DNA of 64,000 nt from Thiohalocapsa sp. GTDB lineage: Bacteria; Pseudomonadota; Gammaproteobacteria; Chromatiales; Chromatiaceae. Each line of letters starts with the position of its first letter. Positions within the stretch are counted from its first letter, which is position 1. This document shows, one piece after another, positions 11,351 through 20,643 of this stretch. The DNA lies in assembly GCF_022340605.1 (NCBI RefSeq), contig NZ_JAJDNQ010000078.1, forward strand, positions 1 to 64,000, written 5' to 3'. The translations under genes were made by a program, and so were the position numbers. Below the pieces are notes generated by a model that worked only from the letters and a program-made list of their open reading frames with translations, was not told the origin of the DNA and searched no databases.

Positions 11351-11700
11351 CTTCGGGTCGGGCAGATCCGACTTCAGGACTAGACAGGTAATCTGAAACA
11401 GGGCTCAGGACCATCAGGGTTAGTCGGTCCCCCTGGGTTTGAGCTGCGCCAGGTCAAGAAGGTGCGCAGGCGAGCGGCCAATCCGGAGCAGCCGGGACGC
11501 AGGCGTGGCTGGCGCCGGCCTCGTCGTGTCCGAAGCGCCCGGCGGCGAGGCCAACCCGAGGCATTCCTCCGCCGCGGACGCTGTAGGATGCAGCCGGGTG
11601 CGCCACCTTGCAGCGGATCGACGGATTGCACGCGCGCCGGCCGTCCCGACGACAGGAGCGCGACCGCGCCCTGTTACACACCTTCCCGAGGCAGAAAGGC

Positions 11701-12417
11701 ATGTTTCTCGACCCCTATCTCAGCGGCGACGCCGATGCGCCGCGTATCTCCGCCGCGCAGGGTAATGCCTTCGCCAAGGACATCGCCGGCGATTTCAACC
11801 CGATCCACGACGCCGACAACCCGCGTTTCTGCGTTCCCGGCGACTTGCTCTTCGCGCTGGTGTTGACCCAATTCGGGCTGAGCAGCCGAATGGAATTCCA
11901 TTTCAGCGGCATGGTTGGCGCCGATGTGCCGCAGCGGATCGACAGCTCGGACGAACAGGTGCTGGTGCGCGACGAGTCCGGCAAGACCTGCCTCACCGTC
12001 ACCCGTGCCGGCGCCTCGACCCGGGACCCGGACCTGATCGAGTCGCTGGTGCGGCGCTACGTGGCCTTCTCCGGCCACAACTTCCCCCACTTCCTGGTCC
12101 CGCTGATGCAGCGCCACGGCGTCATGATCAACACCGAGCGGCCCCTGGTCATCTACGAGCGCATGGCCTTCGAACTGAGCAGCCTGGATCGCCCCCTGGA
12201 CGGGCTGGAGCTCGTCGACAGCACGCTGGACGTCGCCGGACGCCGCGGTGACGCGCGCCTGCGTTTCGACCTGACATCCAACAGCGAGCGCATCGGCGAA
12301 GGCACCAAGAAGCTGGTCCTGAGCAGCCTGCGTCCGCTGGACCAAGCCGCTCTGGACGGGCTCGTCGCGCGCTATCACGGCTGGGCCGCGGCGCACCGGG
12401 GCAAGGCGGGCGGGTGA
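11701..12417 (+). CDS. DUF3581-like hotdog-fold protein
   Basis: Conserved protein of 238 aa, which I recognise as the DUF3581 type found in gammaproteobacteria. The first third has a MaoC/hotdog-like element (FAKDIAGDFNPIHDADNPRF then VPGDLLFALVL), resembling the hydratase-type substrate loop with Asp and His. No biochemical function is known to me. Start at ATG 11701 with GAGG at 11688-11691; the 31-codon in-frame extension upstream is not conserved-looking. It is divergent from the hydrogenase genes. Confidence 0.75.
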   Translation: MFLDPYLSGDADAPRISAAQGNAFAKDIAGDFNPIHDADNPRFCVPGDLLFALVLTQFGLSSRMEFHFSGMVGADVPQRIDSSDEQVLVRDESGKTCLTVTRAGASTRDPDLIESLVRRYVAFSGHNFPHFLVPLMQRHGVMINTERPLVIYERMAFELSSLDRPLDGLELVDSTLDVAGRRGDARLRFDLTSNSERIGEGTKKLVLSSLRPLDQAALDGLVARYHGWAAAHRGKAGG

Positions 12418-12433
12418 AGCTGGATACCGATGC

Positions 12434-12661
12434 CCCATCACCATCAAGAACGGCGCGCTCCTGATCCTCGCGCTCAAGCCCTCCGTGGACAAGGCCGCCA
12501 TGTACATCTTCGAGCGCAAGGCGCGCTACTACGAGAAGCGCCATGACCGCACCGCCGATCGACTGATCGTCGTCTCGCCGATGATCGAGCCGAAGGCCAT
12601 GGACATAGCCACGGCGCTGGGGATCGAAACCTACAGCGACTCGCTCGAAGTGCCAACCTGA
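12434..12661 (+). pseudogene. C-terminal remnant of a DUF3782-type nuclease-fold protein
   Basis: A 75-codon reading frame without a start codon. It matches the C-terminal end of DUF3782-type proteins (predicted PD-(D/E)XK nuclease fold): SVDKAAMYIFERKARYYEKR, then DRLIVVSPMIEPKAMDIATALGIETYSDS. The normal N-terminal coiled coil and first half are missing. It begins 16 bases after the preceding gene stop. Frame ends with TGA at 12659-12661. Identification is from family memory. Confidence 0.65.
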
Positions 12662-12903
12662 GCGCTACCGCGCGAACCGCCCGGCTCCACCGCCAGAGCA
12701 TGAGTCCACTCCGCCGCTCACCTGGGTACGCCGACTGGCAGTCATGGGGCACCTGAGCACAGCCGCTCTGCTTTTGTTGGACATCCAGCGTCGTTACAAT
12801 ACCGTTATGCGCAGTTCTTACTTCCGGGTGACATCGCATCGGGGCTGATGACTGGAAACCATACAGTTGCTGGTTAGGGGCGAAAGAACAAGGAGAAACC
12901 ACT

Positions 12904-13452
12904 GTGCCATTGACGGTTGAAGACAGAAGACTGCAGCTTTCAAATAGCATCCGAGCGTAGAAAAAGGCGCATTTCGGCCAGTTTCTCACGCCGGCAAGAA
13001 CCGCCGCGTTTATGGCTGACCTCTTTCCAGATGACAAGGGGCACTGCCGCCTTTTAGACGCGGGAGCAGGGATCGGCTCGCTATCTGCAGCCTTTTTGGA
13101 TAGATGGAGGAATGGACCGTTTCACTTTCAGCGCGTGGAAGTCGATGCCTTCGAGCTTGACCATGACCTAATTGAACATTTGTCAGGAACACTCAACAAG
13201 TACGATGGCCAAGGCGACTTTTCCTCCATAATCCGAGCAGACGACTTTATTCACTGCGCGACTGAATCATTGACCGGCGACTTTCTTTCCAGCCCGCCGC
13301 AACCCTTTACCCACGCAGTCCTCAATCCACCTTACAAGAAGCTCCACAGTAATTCTGCGCACCGGTTGGCCCTGCGCCGCGCTGGCATCGAGACAGTGAA
13401 ACTCGCGGCCGTCGCGATGAGATCCGCATGCAAGAGGCCGCCATGCATCTAG
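12904..13452 (+). pseudogene. Truncated Eco57I-type adenine-specific DNA methyltransferase
   Basis: N-terminal part of an N6-adenine methylase. A good ribosome site (AAGGAG at 12890-12895) precedes GTG 12904, and the frame starts normally. An in-frame TAG interrupts it at 12958-12960, where a few codons appear deleted before KKAHFGQFLTPARTAAFMADLF. Then come the SAM-binding motif I (LLDAGAGIGSLSAAFL) and the catalytic NPPYKK motif, followed by SNSAHRLALRRAGIET. After that homology ends near 13400 and the remaining two thirds of the enzyme are gone. Clearly non-functional as a methylase, and evidence of a lost restriction-modification gene. Confidence 0.8.
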
Positions 13453-13663
13453 TACTCGTTGTGGTGGTCGTAGACGCCACCACCTTCCATCGGTCGAAGC
13501 ATCGACTCGCTCCTGCTCAAAGAGACAATCGGCAAGCCCGCGCGAACCATTGCCGTGGCCTGGCCGCGGGTCATGACGGGCACTTGGCCGCCAGCGAGGC
13601 ACCAGAAGCAACGCCGGTATCGCTACAACTGCCTCGCCCGCGGCGGCTTGCGACCTTCACTCG

Positions 13664-13996
13664 CTATTCGATGACGAAGGAAATACCAAAGCAGCATCGC
13701 TGGCCGTCGAGATCCCCGACCCACTTGCAGACGCTCAGTGCCGCATCACCGTGCGCAGATTGGCGGACATGCTCGTGGATGAAGGAAGTCTTTCCGGACT
13801 CCAAAACCCGTCGATCGTCTGCTTGCAGTGCGTCGGCGTCTTTGCGCCAAACCAGGTCGTGGTCGGTCTTTCCAACCACGTCTTCGCCGGCGAGATCGCA
13901 GATTACCTTGTTGCCGAACAGGTGCCGGCCTTCGGCGTTCTTCACCCAGAACAGGAACGGCATCTCGTTAAAGATTTCCAGGTCTTTGATTTGCAT
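13664..13996 (-). CDS. Stand-alone PAS domain protein
   Basis: 110-aa protein consisting almost only of one PAS fold: LEIFNEMPFLFWVKNAEGRHLFGN at residues 6-29, GKTDHDLVW at 42-50, and a C-terminal strand with VCKWVGDLDGQRCCFGISF. Start at ATG 13996 with a strong GGAGG six bases upstream, which makes translation likely. No output domain is attached. It may be a sensory fragment of a larger signalling protein or a free-standing sensor. It sits among broken genes, so it may itself be a relic that kept its start. Confidence 0.65.
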   Translation of the reverse strand: MQIKDLEIFNEMPFLFWVKNAEGRHLFGNKVICDLAGEDVVGKTDHDLVWRKDADALQADDRRVLESGKTSFIHEHVRQSAHGDAALSVCKWVGDLDGQRCCFGISFVIE

Positions 13997-14979
13997 TGCA
14001 TGCCTCCGCGTGTCTACATGGATTTGGGCTTCTCGTGCAGCGTGGCGATCGGCCCGCGAGCGCGCTGTCTAGGGAATCGCTCACCTATTCAGGTCTTCCC
14101 GTGCAGTGCAGGATGCCCCCAAATTCGAGACCGCAAGGGGCTGAAAATGGAGCGATTCGAAAGCCACGCTGTTCGAATCGCGTTCGCTGGAAATTCCGGG
14201 ATGGCATTTTTCAGCGTGTCCCTTCAGGTGCCCGGTGTCGGCGGCACCCTCAGCACCGCGAGGCCGCCCTGATCCTGCTCCAGGATCGGTAACGTCGGCG
14301 TACGGGCGCGCGCGACCTCTTGGTGGTTCAGAAGCGCGCCACCGATTGTTGCCGTGTGGACCAATAAGCTGCATTCGAGTCCGGAAATGCGATGTTGAAA
14401 GTCTGGTTATCGATGACAAACAGCCAGGCACAGTACGGCGGCTCGCCGGCCATCTTCAGCTTGATGATGCGGGCGGTGATGCACACGACGTCCCGGACGT
14501 CCAAATCCTCACTCGCGACCGCCCGCTCTGCCTGTCGGTGATCACGCAGCGACGCGGCGCGCTAGGGCATTCCGGCAGCGTCGTGCTCTGCCCGTCCTTC
14601 ACCACTGTAATTCGGCGCAAGCTGTACAGAACCGCGACCGCTTGCCGGCAGATAGAGGCGCAGCCATACGAAGCGAAAGCTCTCCGGCAGTGACTCAACG
14701 AAATTCCCTAAACACGCTTTGCGTGGCCCGGCATGCGCGCCTTGCGCGACGAGCGCGGGGATCAAGAAGGTCGCGAGGTGTGCGAGCGAAACCCTCAAGC
14801 GAAAGTCAGGTAGCGAGATGATTCGCTCTGTAACTCAGCTGACCCGGCTTGACCCGCTTTCTAGGTTTCTTGGCATGACGAAGCGTAGACGACCATCGTC
14901 GAAAGCGATACCTTTCGTCCACGATATGGTGCGCCCCAGCCTCGTGTGTCTCCGTCCGGGACCCGGCTAAGTTATGGCG
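13997..14979. other. Gene-poor stretch
   Basis: Nearly 1 kb without a supportable gene. A minus-strand TTG frame ending at 14562 begins with a signal-peptide-like hydrophobic stretch, but then loses protein-like composition and has no ribosome site. I see no repeats of the families described elsewhere in this stretch. Confidence 0.5.
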
Positions 14980-15567
14980 CTAATCACCGCAGACCTGTAT
15001 GTCGCAGCCTATGTCCCCGGGGCAGCACGAAGCCACATCGTCCACAAAAACGTCAATCGATTCGTAGCTGCGATTCTCATCCAGTTGGCTAAAGGTCATC
15101 CCATTAGAGATGTTAGAAATGAGGTCGGGGGCATCGAATCCTTCGAGCAAACGACCTTTGAGAAAGACATACCCGCCGTTTGGCTCAACGTTGGCGTCCA
15201 GCGTCTCGATGATCAGTATCTCCACATTACCATCCGGCAAATGGCCGACAATCGCGAGATTGGCTGGATCGTTTGTCGCGACATCGGCTAGGAAGTCGAT
15301 GACGGTCTGCGTATCGATTGCGGCAACCAGGCGGCTGGGTCGATCACCAAACACGACACTCTGCCTGTCGGTGTCCGCGATCGTAATGCTGACATTGCTG
15401 CGGTCGTTAGGGGGCGCCGTTATGGTGCTGGCCCCAGCGTTGAAGACGAGCAGCACCTTGTCCTGGCCTGATTCGCAGGTTTTTTCTTGCGGGGCGGCAG
15501 ACGCGATGGCAATACATGCCAACAGACCGGCGAAAAGCGCGACAGTGGTGACCGAGGTTCGATGCAT
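14980..15567 (-). CDS. Secreted protein of unknown function with Cys-rich tail
   Basis: 195-aa exported protein. Start at ATG 15567 with AAGGAG eight bases upstream. Residues 1-24 form a typical signal peptide (RTSVTTVALFAGLLACIAIASA). The mature part has features I associate with an uncharacterised exported family: SVVFGDRPSRLVAAIDTQTV followed by NDPANLAIVGHLPDGNVEIL. The C-terminus carries four closely spaced cysteines (CCPGDIGCDIQVC). Divergent from the AraC-type regulator gene. Function unknown; GC content is lower than in neighbouring genes. Confidence 0.7.
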   Translation of the reverse strand: MHRTSVTTVALFAGLLACIAIASAAPQEKTCESGQDKVLLVFNAGASTITAPPNDRSNVSITIADTDRQSVVFGDRPSRLVAAIDTQTVIDFLADVATNDPANLAIVGHLPDGNVEILIIETLDANVEPNGGYVFLKGRLLEGFDAPDLISNISNGMTFSQLDENRSYESIDVFVDDVASCCPGDIGCDIQVCGD

Positions 15568-15979
15568 TGTATTTTCTCCTTGATGCAGATCATTATGTTG
15601 CCGAACCACCAGTGAATATTCATCTGATTGTGTTGTTCGGCTATTTGTTTCGCGGGTTGACAGCTTGGAGAATTCTGGACATTGCGCGGAGCCAGGCGTG
15701 TTCGTATGGACTAGAACGCCGCCCGAATCAATCGAGTCAGCACACGAGGAATGCAGTCGCTCACCCTCAATCTTGAAAGACATGGGCCACCCCGTACAGG
15801 TTGTGCGCTCGCGTGATCCCACGAGGCGAGCGCCGACAGTCCGACTTACCGGCATCGATGAACCTAGCGTAGCGCTGGGCCAAATGGGTCTGTTAGGCTT
15901 GGAGTCTCAAAATTTGTTGACCTGGCGTCTCACCGCTCAGTGTTCTACGCTTATCGGCCCTTCCATCCGGCGTCGATTT

Positions 15980-17044
15980 GTGACCTGCGTGGGCAAAGCC
16001 GACGCCCACAAACAACCCTTGGACAAGGTCCCCTCAGCCCATTTCGACTCCGATCAGTTTCCGCCGGGTGCGGGCCTTGCCGCATGGCGGCAGATGACCG
16101 CTTCGCTCTATCAGACCTGGCCCAGGGGGGAGCCAGAGGGCTTCCGCGCCCAGGCCGCCGGGTACAAGGTGGGTGAGCTGGTCTTCAACCAGGCGGAGTT
16201 CACCCCGGCACGCTTTCTGCGTGGCCCGGAGCTGCTTGTCGGGGAGGGCCGGGACTTCTTGTCATTGCAGATGCAGCTCGCGGGCGAGGAGCGCCTGATC
16301 ATGTCCGACGGTCACGTGCGTCTGCTTACCGGGAACCTCTACCTACGCGACTGGGCCTACGCCTTCGACTCGGAGGCGTCGGCCATGCGCCTGAACGCCA
16401 TCATGATTCCGCGCCATCGGTTGCGCGCTGGCGCCGGCATACAGGCGCACACCCCGGTCCTGTCCTGGTCCATTGCCGACCCTGAAGGCCGGCTGTTGGC
16501 GATGCTGTGGCAGCAATTGCTCGCCGAGCTGGGGCAGGTGACCTTGCCGCACGCGCGCACCCTCTGCGACGCCTTTCTCGCCTTTCTGGATGCCCTGCTG
16601 GGCTATGGCCCCACCCAGACGACTCCCGCGAGCCTGGGCGCCATGCAGCAATTCCTGATGACGCGCCTGCAGGGCAGCGTCGGCGTCGAGGCGCTCTGCC
16701 GACACTTTCACGTCTCCCGCAGCAAAGTGTATCGGCTGTTCGAGCCGCTCGGAGGGGTTCGGCAATTCATCAACGGCGCCCGCCTGGAGCGTTGTTATGG
16801 CGAGTTGCGCGGGGCTGACCCGCGGCGCGTCAAGATCGCGGACATCGCCTCTTCCTGGGGATTCGTCGACGCCAGCGCCTTCAGCCGCCGCTTTCGAAGC
16901 CGGTTCGGCGTGTCTCCGTCCGAGGTCCTCGGCACGGCGCTCGATCACACCGAGGATGCGGCGGTCCGAGCCAATTCCGCCGGCGCCCGACTCAACCGGG
17001 ACTACACCGACTGGTTGCTGCAGGCGTCGGGACGCGAGACCTGA
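15980..17044 (+). CDS. AraC-family transcriptional regulator
   Basis: Transcription regulator with an N-terminal ligand-binding/cupin-like domain and a C-terminal double helix-turn-helix. The DNA-binding part is around VEALCRHFHVSRSKVYRLFE and IADIASSWGFVDASAFSRRF, ending with the family element RFRSRFGVSPSEV. Conserved sequence begins at FDSDQFPPGAGLAAWRQ (about 16047), so the GTG at 15980 (354 aa) is a reasonable start. ATG 15884 is an alternative, and neither has a good ribosome site. Divergent from the secreted-protein gene at 14980-15567, which is a candidate target. Confidence 0.85.
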   Translation: MTCVGKADAHKQPLDKVPSAHFDSDQFPPGAGLAAWRQMTASLYQTWPRGEPEGFRAQAAGYKVGELVFNQAEFTPARFLRGPELLVGEGRDFLSLQMQLAGEERLIMSDGHVRLLTGNLYLRDWAYAFDSEASAMRLNAIMIPRHRLRAGAGIQAHTPVLSWSIADPEGRLLAMLWQQLLAELGQVTLPHARTLCDAFLAFLDALLGYGPTQTTPASLGAMQQFLMTRLQGSVGVEALCRHFHVSRSKVYRLFEPLGGVRQFINGARLERCYGELRGADPRRVKIADIASSWGFVDASAFSRRFRSRFGVSPSEVLGTALDHTEDAAVRANSAGARLNRDYTDWLLQASGRET

Positions 17045-17051
17045 ACCGCAC

Positions 17052-17219
17052 GCTAGTGCCCGTTTCAGCCAATTTTGCAGGCGTCAACCCGGTTGAGGGC
17101 GGAGCCGAGGAACCGGGTCGAAGTCTCTGCTCGTGGTCGTGGTCGTGGTCGTGGTCGGATACTCGACAACGACAACGACAACGACAACGAAAGCAAAGCT
17201 GGGAGAAACGCTGCACTAG
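17052..17219. repeat. CTAG-ended palindromic repeat element, copy A
   Basis: About 168 bases bounded by CTAGTGC at the left and GCACTAG at the right. Read inward, both ends continue with similar sequence (CGTTTC, then a TTTGC element), giving imperfect terminal inverted repeats of roughly 26 bases. The core has GTGGTC hexamers on one arm (17131-17157), the joint GGATACTCGA, and GACAAC hexamers on the other arm (17165-17190), forming a long hairpin. Related copies occur at 40472-40628 (inverted) and 46592-46763, with partial versions at 34907-34960 and 62812-62866. Confidence 0.8.
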
Positions 17220-17469
17220 GCGCCAGGTACATATGGGATAGGTGACCCTAACGAACGGGCACGCTGGCTTGGTGTGGAGGTCCGCTATGCGGACGTAACC
17301 CGCCCCGTCCCGTTTGAATTGACCGGGATTCGCTCATCTTCGATGGGAGAGTGAGGCCACCCCTCATGGTGACCAACGACCTTCGGGCTAGGGGCTGTCA
17401 AGGAAGAGTCCCGAAGCACGAGGTAAGCTCCTTGATGGCCTTGAGTCCCCAGGTAACCTCCTCACCAGG

Positions 17470-18207
17470 AGGAGTGGCCTGGGCCAGACTTCGGCCTCGC
17501 TCGCGCCTTCCTCGGCCTGGACCTGGTGCACGAGTCGGTGCCGGATGCCCACCACGGTGCTGAAGTTCCGCCGCCAGCTAGAGTACAACACGCTCCGTGA
17601 GCGGCTGTTCGAGCGGGTCAACGCGGTGCTGCGCGCGCACGGGCTGCTGCTGGACAAGGGCACGGTGGTCGATGACACCATCATTGCCGCGCCGTCCTCG
17701 ACCAAGAACCAGGAGAAGGCGCGTGATCCCGACATGCACCAGACGCGCAAGGACAACCAGTGGTACTTCGGGATGAAGGCGCATATCGGCGCCGACCTGC
17801 ACAGCGGGGCGGTGCACAGCCTCACCTGCACCGCCGCCAACGTCGCCGACATCACCGCGACGGCGAACCTGCTGCACGGGCGCGAAGCGACGGTTTGCGC
17901 CGACGCCGGCTACATCGGCGCGGACAAGCGTGAGGCATTGCAGGAGCGCGACGGGCGTTGGCACATCGCCGAGAAGCGCGGCAAGCTCGCGACCATGGAC
18001 GATGGGCCAGTGAAGTATCTCGCCAAGCAGGCCAAACGCCTCCAGGCGCAGATCCGCGCGCGCGTCGAACACCCGTTCCACGTCGTCAAGAACCTCTTCG
18101 GCCGTCGCAAGGCGCGCTACCGGGGGCTGAAGAAGAACACGACCCACCTGCACATCCTGTTCGCCCTGGCCAATCTCTACCTGCTGCGCAGGCCGCTGAT
18201 GGCCTGA
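17470..18207 (+). pseudogene. IS5-family transposase remnant, frameshifted and N-terminally truncated
   Basis: C-terminal two thirds of an IS5-type DDE transposase. The intact frame from about 17551 has the catalytic DDE blocks: TVVDDTIIAAPSSTKN, DADAGYIGAD-like ATVCADAGYIGADKRE, and RARVEHPFHVVKNLFG with the final Glu, ending LHILFALANLYLLRR at 18207. Just upstream, the preceding homologous segment (LGLDLVHESVPDA) lies in another frame because of one extra C at about 17550. The true N-terminus is missing. No target duplication or clean terminal repeats are visible. Confidence 0.8.
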
Positions 18208-18529
18208 ATGCAGGTGAGGTGCGCCCGGCCACCGGGTGCGCCTCGAAAAAGCTGAAGGAATCAGGGCCAACTCGCCCCAAAACCCAACCCCACCGCCCAA
18301 ATCAAGCCCTTTTCGAACACGTTGCGTGAGTCGGAACTCGCAACAGTTAGAGGCGAAAGAGAAGCGGTTCGCAAGGGCAATGGAGTCGAACGGATGCAGA
18401 TAGCGCTATGGCTGGGCGGCGTTATGATCGATGATCGACACCATGCTGAACACCCGGCACACCCTGTGCCGCCGTCCCCGCGGCCCCACCGCCTTTCCCC
18501 CTGCGACGACTGATACCTGCTGAACCCCA

Positions 18530-19483
18530 ATGACGACGACGAAACAGAAGCCCGACTGGGCCGGCGAAGACTGGCAATCCCGTCTGGTCAACCTGCTGAT
18601 CAACACCAAGCCGATCTACGCGGTCATGAAGCGCCAGGCCCGGCGGGTCATGATCAAGACCGCGCAGAAGAAGGGCATCCCCTGGAGTGCGCAGGTGCAG
18701 GCATTGGATACGCCCGGGATCAGGGCCTTGGCTGATCGCCTCACCAACTCAACGGTGCGCTATCCCGACTACTACCAGGTGCCCTTTCATGCCTATGCCC
18801 AGGGCAACCTGTGCTGGCTCGCGGCCTTCGAAGCCGCGCCGGCGACCTATGCCGTGGCCGCACGGCTCTGGCCGCAGGAATCCCTGACTCCCGACGCGTC
18901 GCACGCCAGAATGCGCGGCGGCTTCCTTCGGATTCTGGATGAATACGGCCCAGGCGAGGTCCGGGACATACTCGACATCGGCTGCTCGGTCGGCATCTCG
19001 ACGCTGACCATTCACCGCCATTTCGCCGAGGGCCAGCACCAGCCGGTGAGGACCACCGGTCTCGATCTGTCGCCCTACATGCTGGCCGTGGCCAAGACCC
19101 GCGACACCAAAGACGAAATCACAGCCTGGCTGCACGCGCCGGCCGAGGACACGGGGCTCCCGCCCGAGTCCTTCGATCTCATCACGCTGCAATTCGTCGC
19201 TCACGAGCTCCCCCGCGACGCCGCGCTCGACATCTTCCACGAGGCCCACCGGATGTTGCGCCCGGGCGGCACCATCGCGCTGGTGGACAGCGATCCTAAG
19301 TCCCCCGCCCTCCAAAGCCTGCCGCCGGTGCTCTTCACGCTGATGAAGAGCACCGAGCCCTGGAGCGATGACTACTACACATTCGATGTCGCGCGGGGCC
19401 TCGAACAGGCCGGCTTCCAGGCACCGGTGACGGCGCCGAGCGATCCTCGACACCGGGCGATCGTGGCGCGCAAAGGCAGCTGA
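18530..19483 (+). CDS. Class I SAM-dependent methyltransferase
   Basis: 317-aa protein with a methyltransferase core in its C-terminal half: motif I (ILDIGCSVGISTLTI near residue 150), an acidic motif II (TGLDLSPYMLAVAK), motif IV region ESFDLITLQFVAHELP and motif V/VI RMLRPGGTIALVDSDP. The N-terminal 130 residues contain a conserved-looking helical region (YPDYYQVPFHAYAQGNLCW) that may bind the substrate. Substrate unknown. Stands alone between an insertion-sequence remnant and a toxin-antitoxin remnant. Confidence 0.85.
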   Translation: MTTTKQKPDWAGEDWQSRLVNLLINTKPIYAVMKRQARRVMIKTAQKKGIPWSAQVQALDTPGIRALADRLTNSTVRYPDYYQVPFHAYAQGNLCWLAAFEAAPATYAVAARLWPQESLTPDASHARMRGGFLRILDEYGPGEVRDILDIGCSVGISTLTIHRHFAEGQHQPVRTTGLDLSPYMLAVAKTRDTKDEITAWLHAPAEDTGLPPESFDLITLQFVAHELPRDAALDIFHEAHRMLRPGGTIALVDSDPKSPALQSLPPVLFTLMKSTEPWSDDYYTFDVARGLEQAGFQAPVTAPSDPRHRAIVARKGS

Positions 19484-19727
19484 TCCGCACGCGCGGCGAG
19501 GACGGAAGCCGCGGCGGCAGTTTCGGAGACCAGTTCTTCAGTTCCGGTTTCGGCTTGCCGCCATCGCGCGACGGGGGCAAGATCGAAGGTTGGAGGGCAG
19601 ACGTTCCTACAAGCTGGATGCAGGCGATGGCTGATGGCCGCGTCCGATCCGCCACGCTGGCGAGACGCCGAATCTTTCCTTTCGCTGTACTGCTCCAAAC
19701 CCTGACTCGTCGCTTGGGTCGGGCTGC

Positions 19728-19949
19728 GTCGAAACACGACTCCAGGCCGCGCTCGCGGCAGCCCTGTTCCTGGCCATGCGCAAGACCCGCGTCGGCCCGT
19801 CCGTGCTTGCGCGACGGCTGGGAACCCACGAGAAGGAGGCGTCGCGCCTCCTCGATCCCCCCCGCCACGCCAGCAAAGCAGAGGCGCTGAAGCGGGCCTT
19901 GCTCGCCGTCGGACGACGTCTGGCGATCGAGGTCCAAAAGCCAGCGTGA
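19728..19949 (+). pseudogene. C-terminal remnant of a HicB-type antitoxin
   Basis: A 73-codon frame without start that closely parallels the last half of the intact hicB at 24002-24433: ALFLAMRKTRVGPSVLARRL versus ALFLAMRETGVGPTELARRL, and LLAVGRRLAIEVQKPA versus LLTVGRRLAIAIEKAA. Similarity extends into the bases after the stop (CCCCGCCAGGG, then GATGCCGGCAT). This indicates a second, decayed copy of the hic locus. Flanking bases 19484-19727 and 19950-20248 show no gene. Confidence 0.8.
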
Positions 19950-20248
19950 CCCTCACGCCGCGAACCCCCGCCAGGGCGATGCCGGCATAACCGATGAGCT
20001 GTCTGTAGCCGCCGGCGGTTGCGGGAATGGACGTGGCTTCTCGGCAGAAATCTGCAAATCGTGGTCTGCCCCACGATCGGCGCAACCCGGCACGCGGTCG
20101 ACATTCTTGTCGAGTCCGGAAAATGTTGTCGAGCTCGCCCCCGTCCCGATTGCCGCAACGCTCGATATCGACGGGGTTTTCTGGATGGCACAAGTCGTGC
20201 TTTGTGGTCAGAGCTTCCCTCACCACATCCACCGCGAGACAACCATCC

Positions 20249-20554
20249 ATGACGACACATCGCCTGATCCCGATGACTCTGAGCGTGCTGCTCTGCGCCC
20301 CGCTCACCCTGACCGCCGCCTCGCCGTCGACTGTCGGCACGCGAGCCATCGACATCGATCCCGCATCGACCCCGCGGCATGCCGATGCCGCGGCGCCGAG
20401 GCCTCGCGACACCCGCCAAGCGCTCGACCTGGTGCTGGCCGACACGCCAGCGCACGCACCGCTCGCGAAGCAGAAGCGTCAGGGCGGAGGCAATGGCAAC
20501 GGCAGCGGGTCCGGCCAGCGTGGGCGCAAGCGCAAAGGCGGCAGCGGCACGTAA
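20249..20554 (+). CDS. Small secreted protein with basic Gly-rich tail
   Basis: 101-aa protein with a clear N-terminal signal peptide (RLIPMTLSVLLCAPLTLTAA) and a disordered mature part. It ends in an alternating Gly/Asn/Ser and Arg/Lys-rich tail (GGGNGNGSGSGQRGRKRKG). No family recognised. It lies 89 bases upstream of the subtilase gene on the same strand, so it may be co-expressed with it, perhaps as an inhibitor or partner; this is speculation from position only. Confidence 0.5.
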   Translation: MTTHRLIPMTLSVLLCAPLTLTAASPSTVGTRAIDIDPASTPRHADAAAPRPRDTRQALDLVLADTPAHAPLAKQKRQGGGNGNGSGSGQRGRKRKGGSGT

Positions 20555-20643
20555 GCGGCAGTCCGCTTCGATCAATCCGCCCCCTGCATATCGACAACAA
20601 AAGAAACCGGCCGTCGCGGCCCTTTCCTGGAGCACAACACCCA

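Noticed and set aside
14562-14798. Minus-strand TTG frame with a signal-peptide-like start
   Set aside because: No ribosome site, composition loses protein character after about 45 residues, and there is no recognisable homology.
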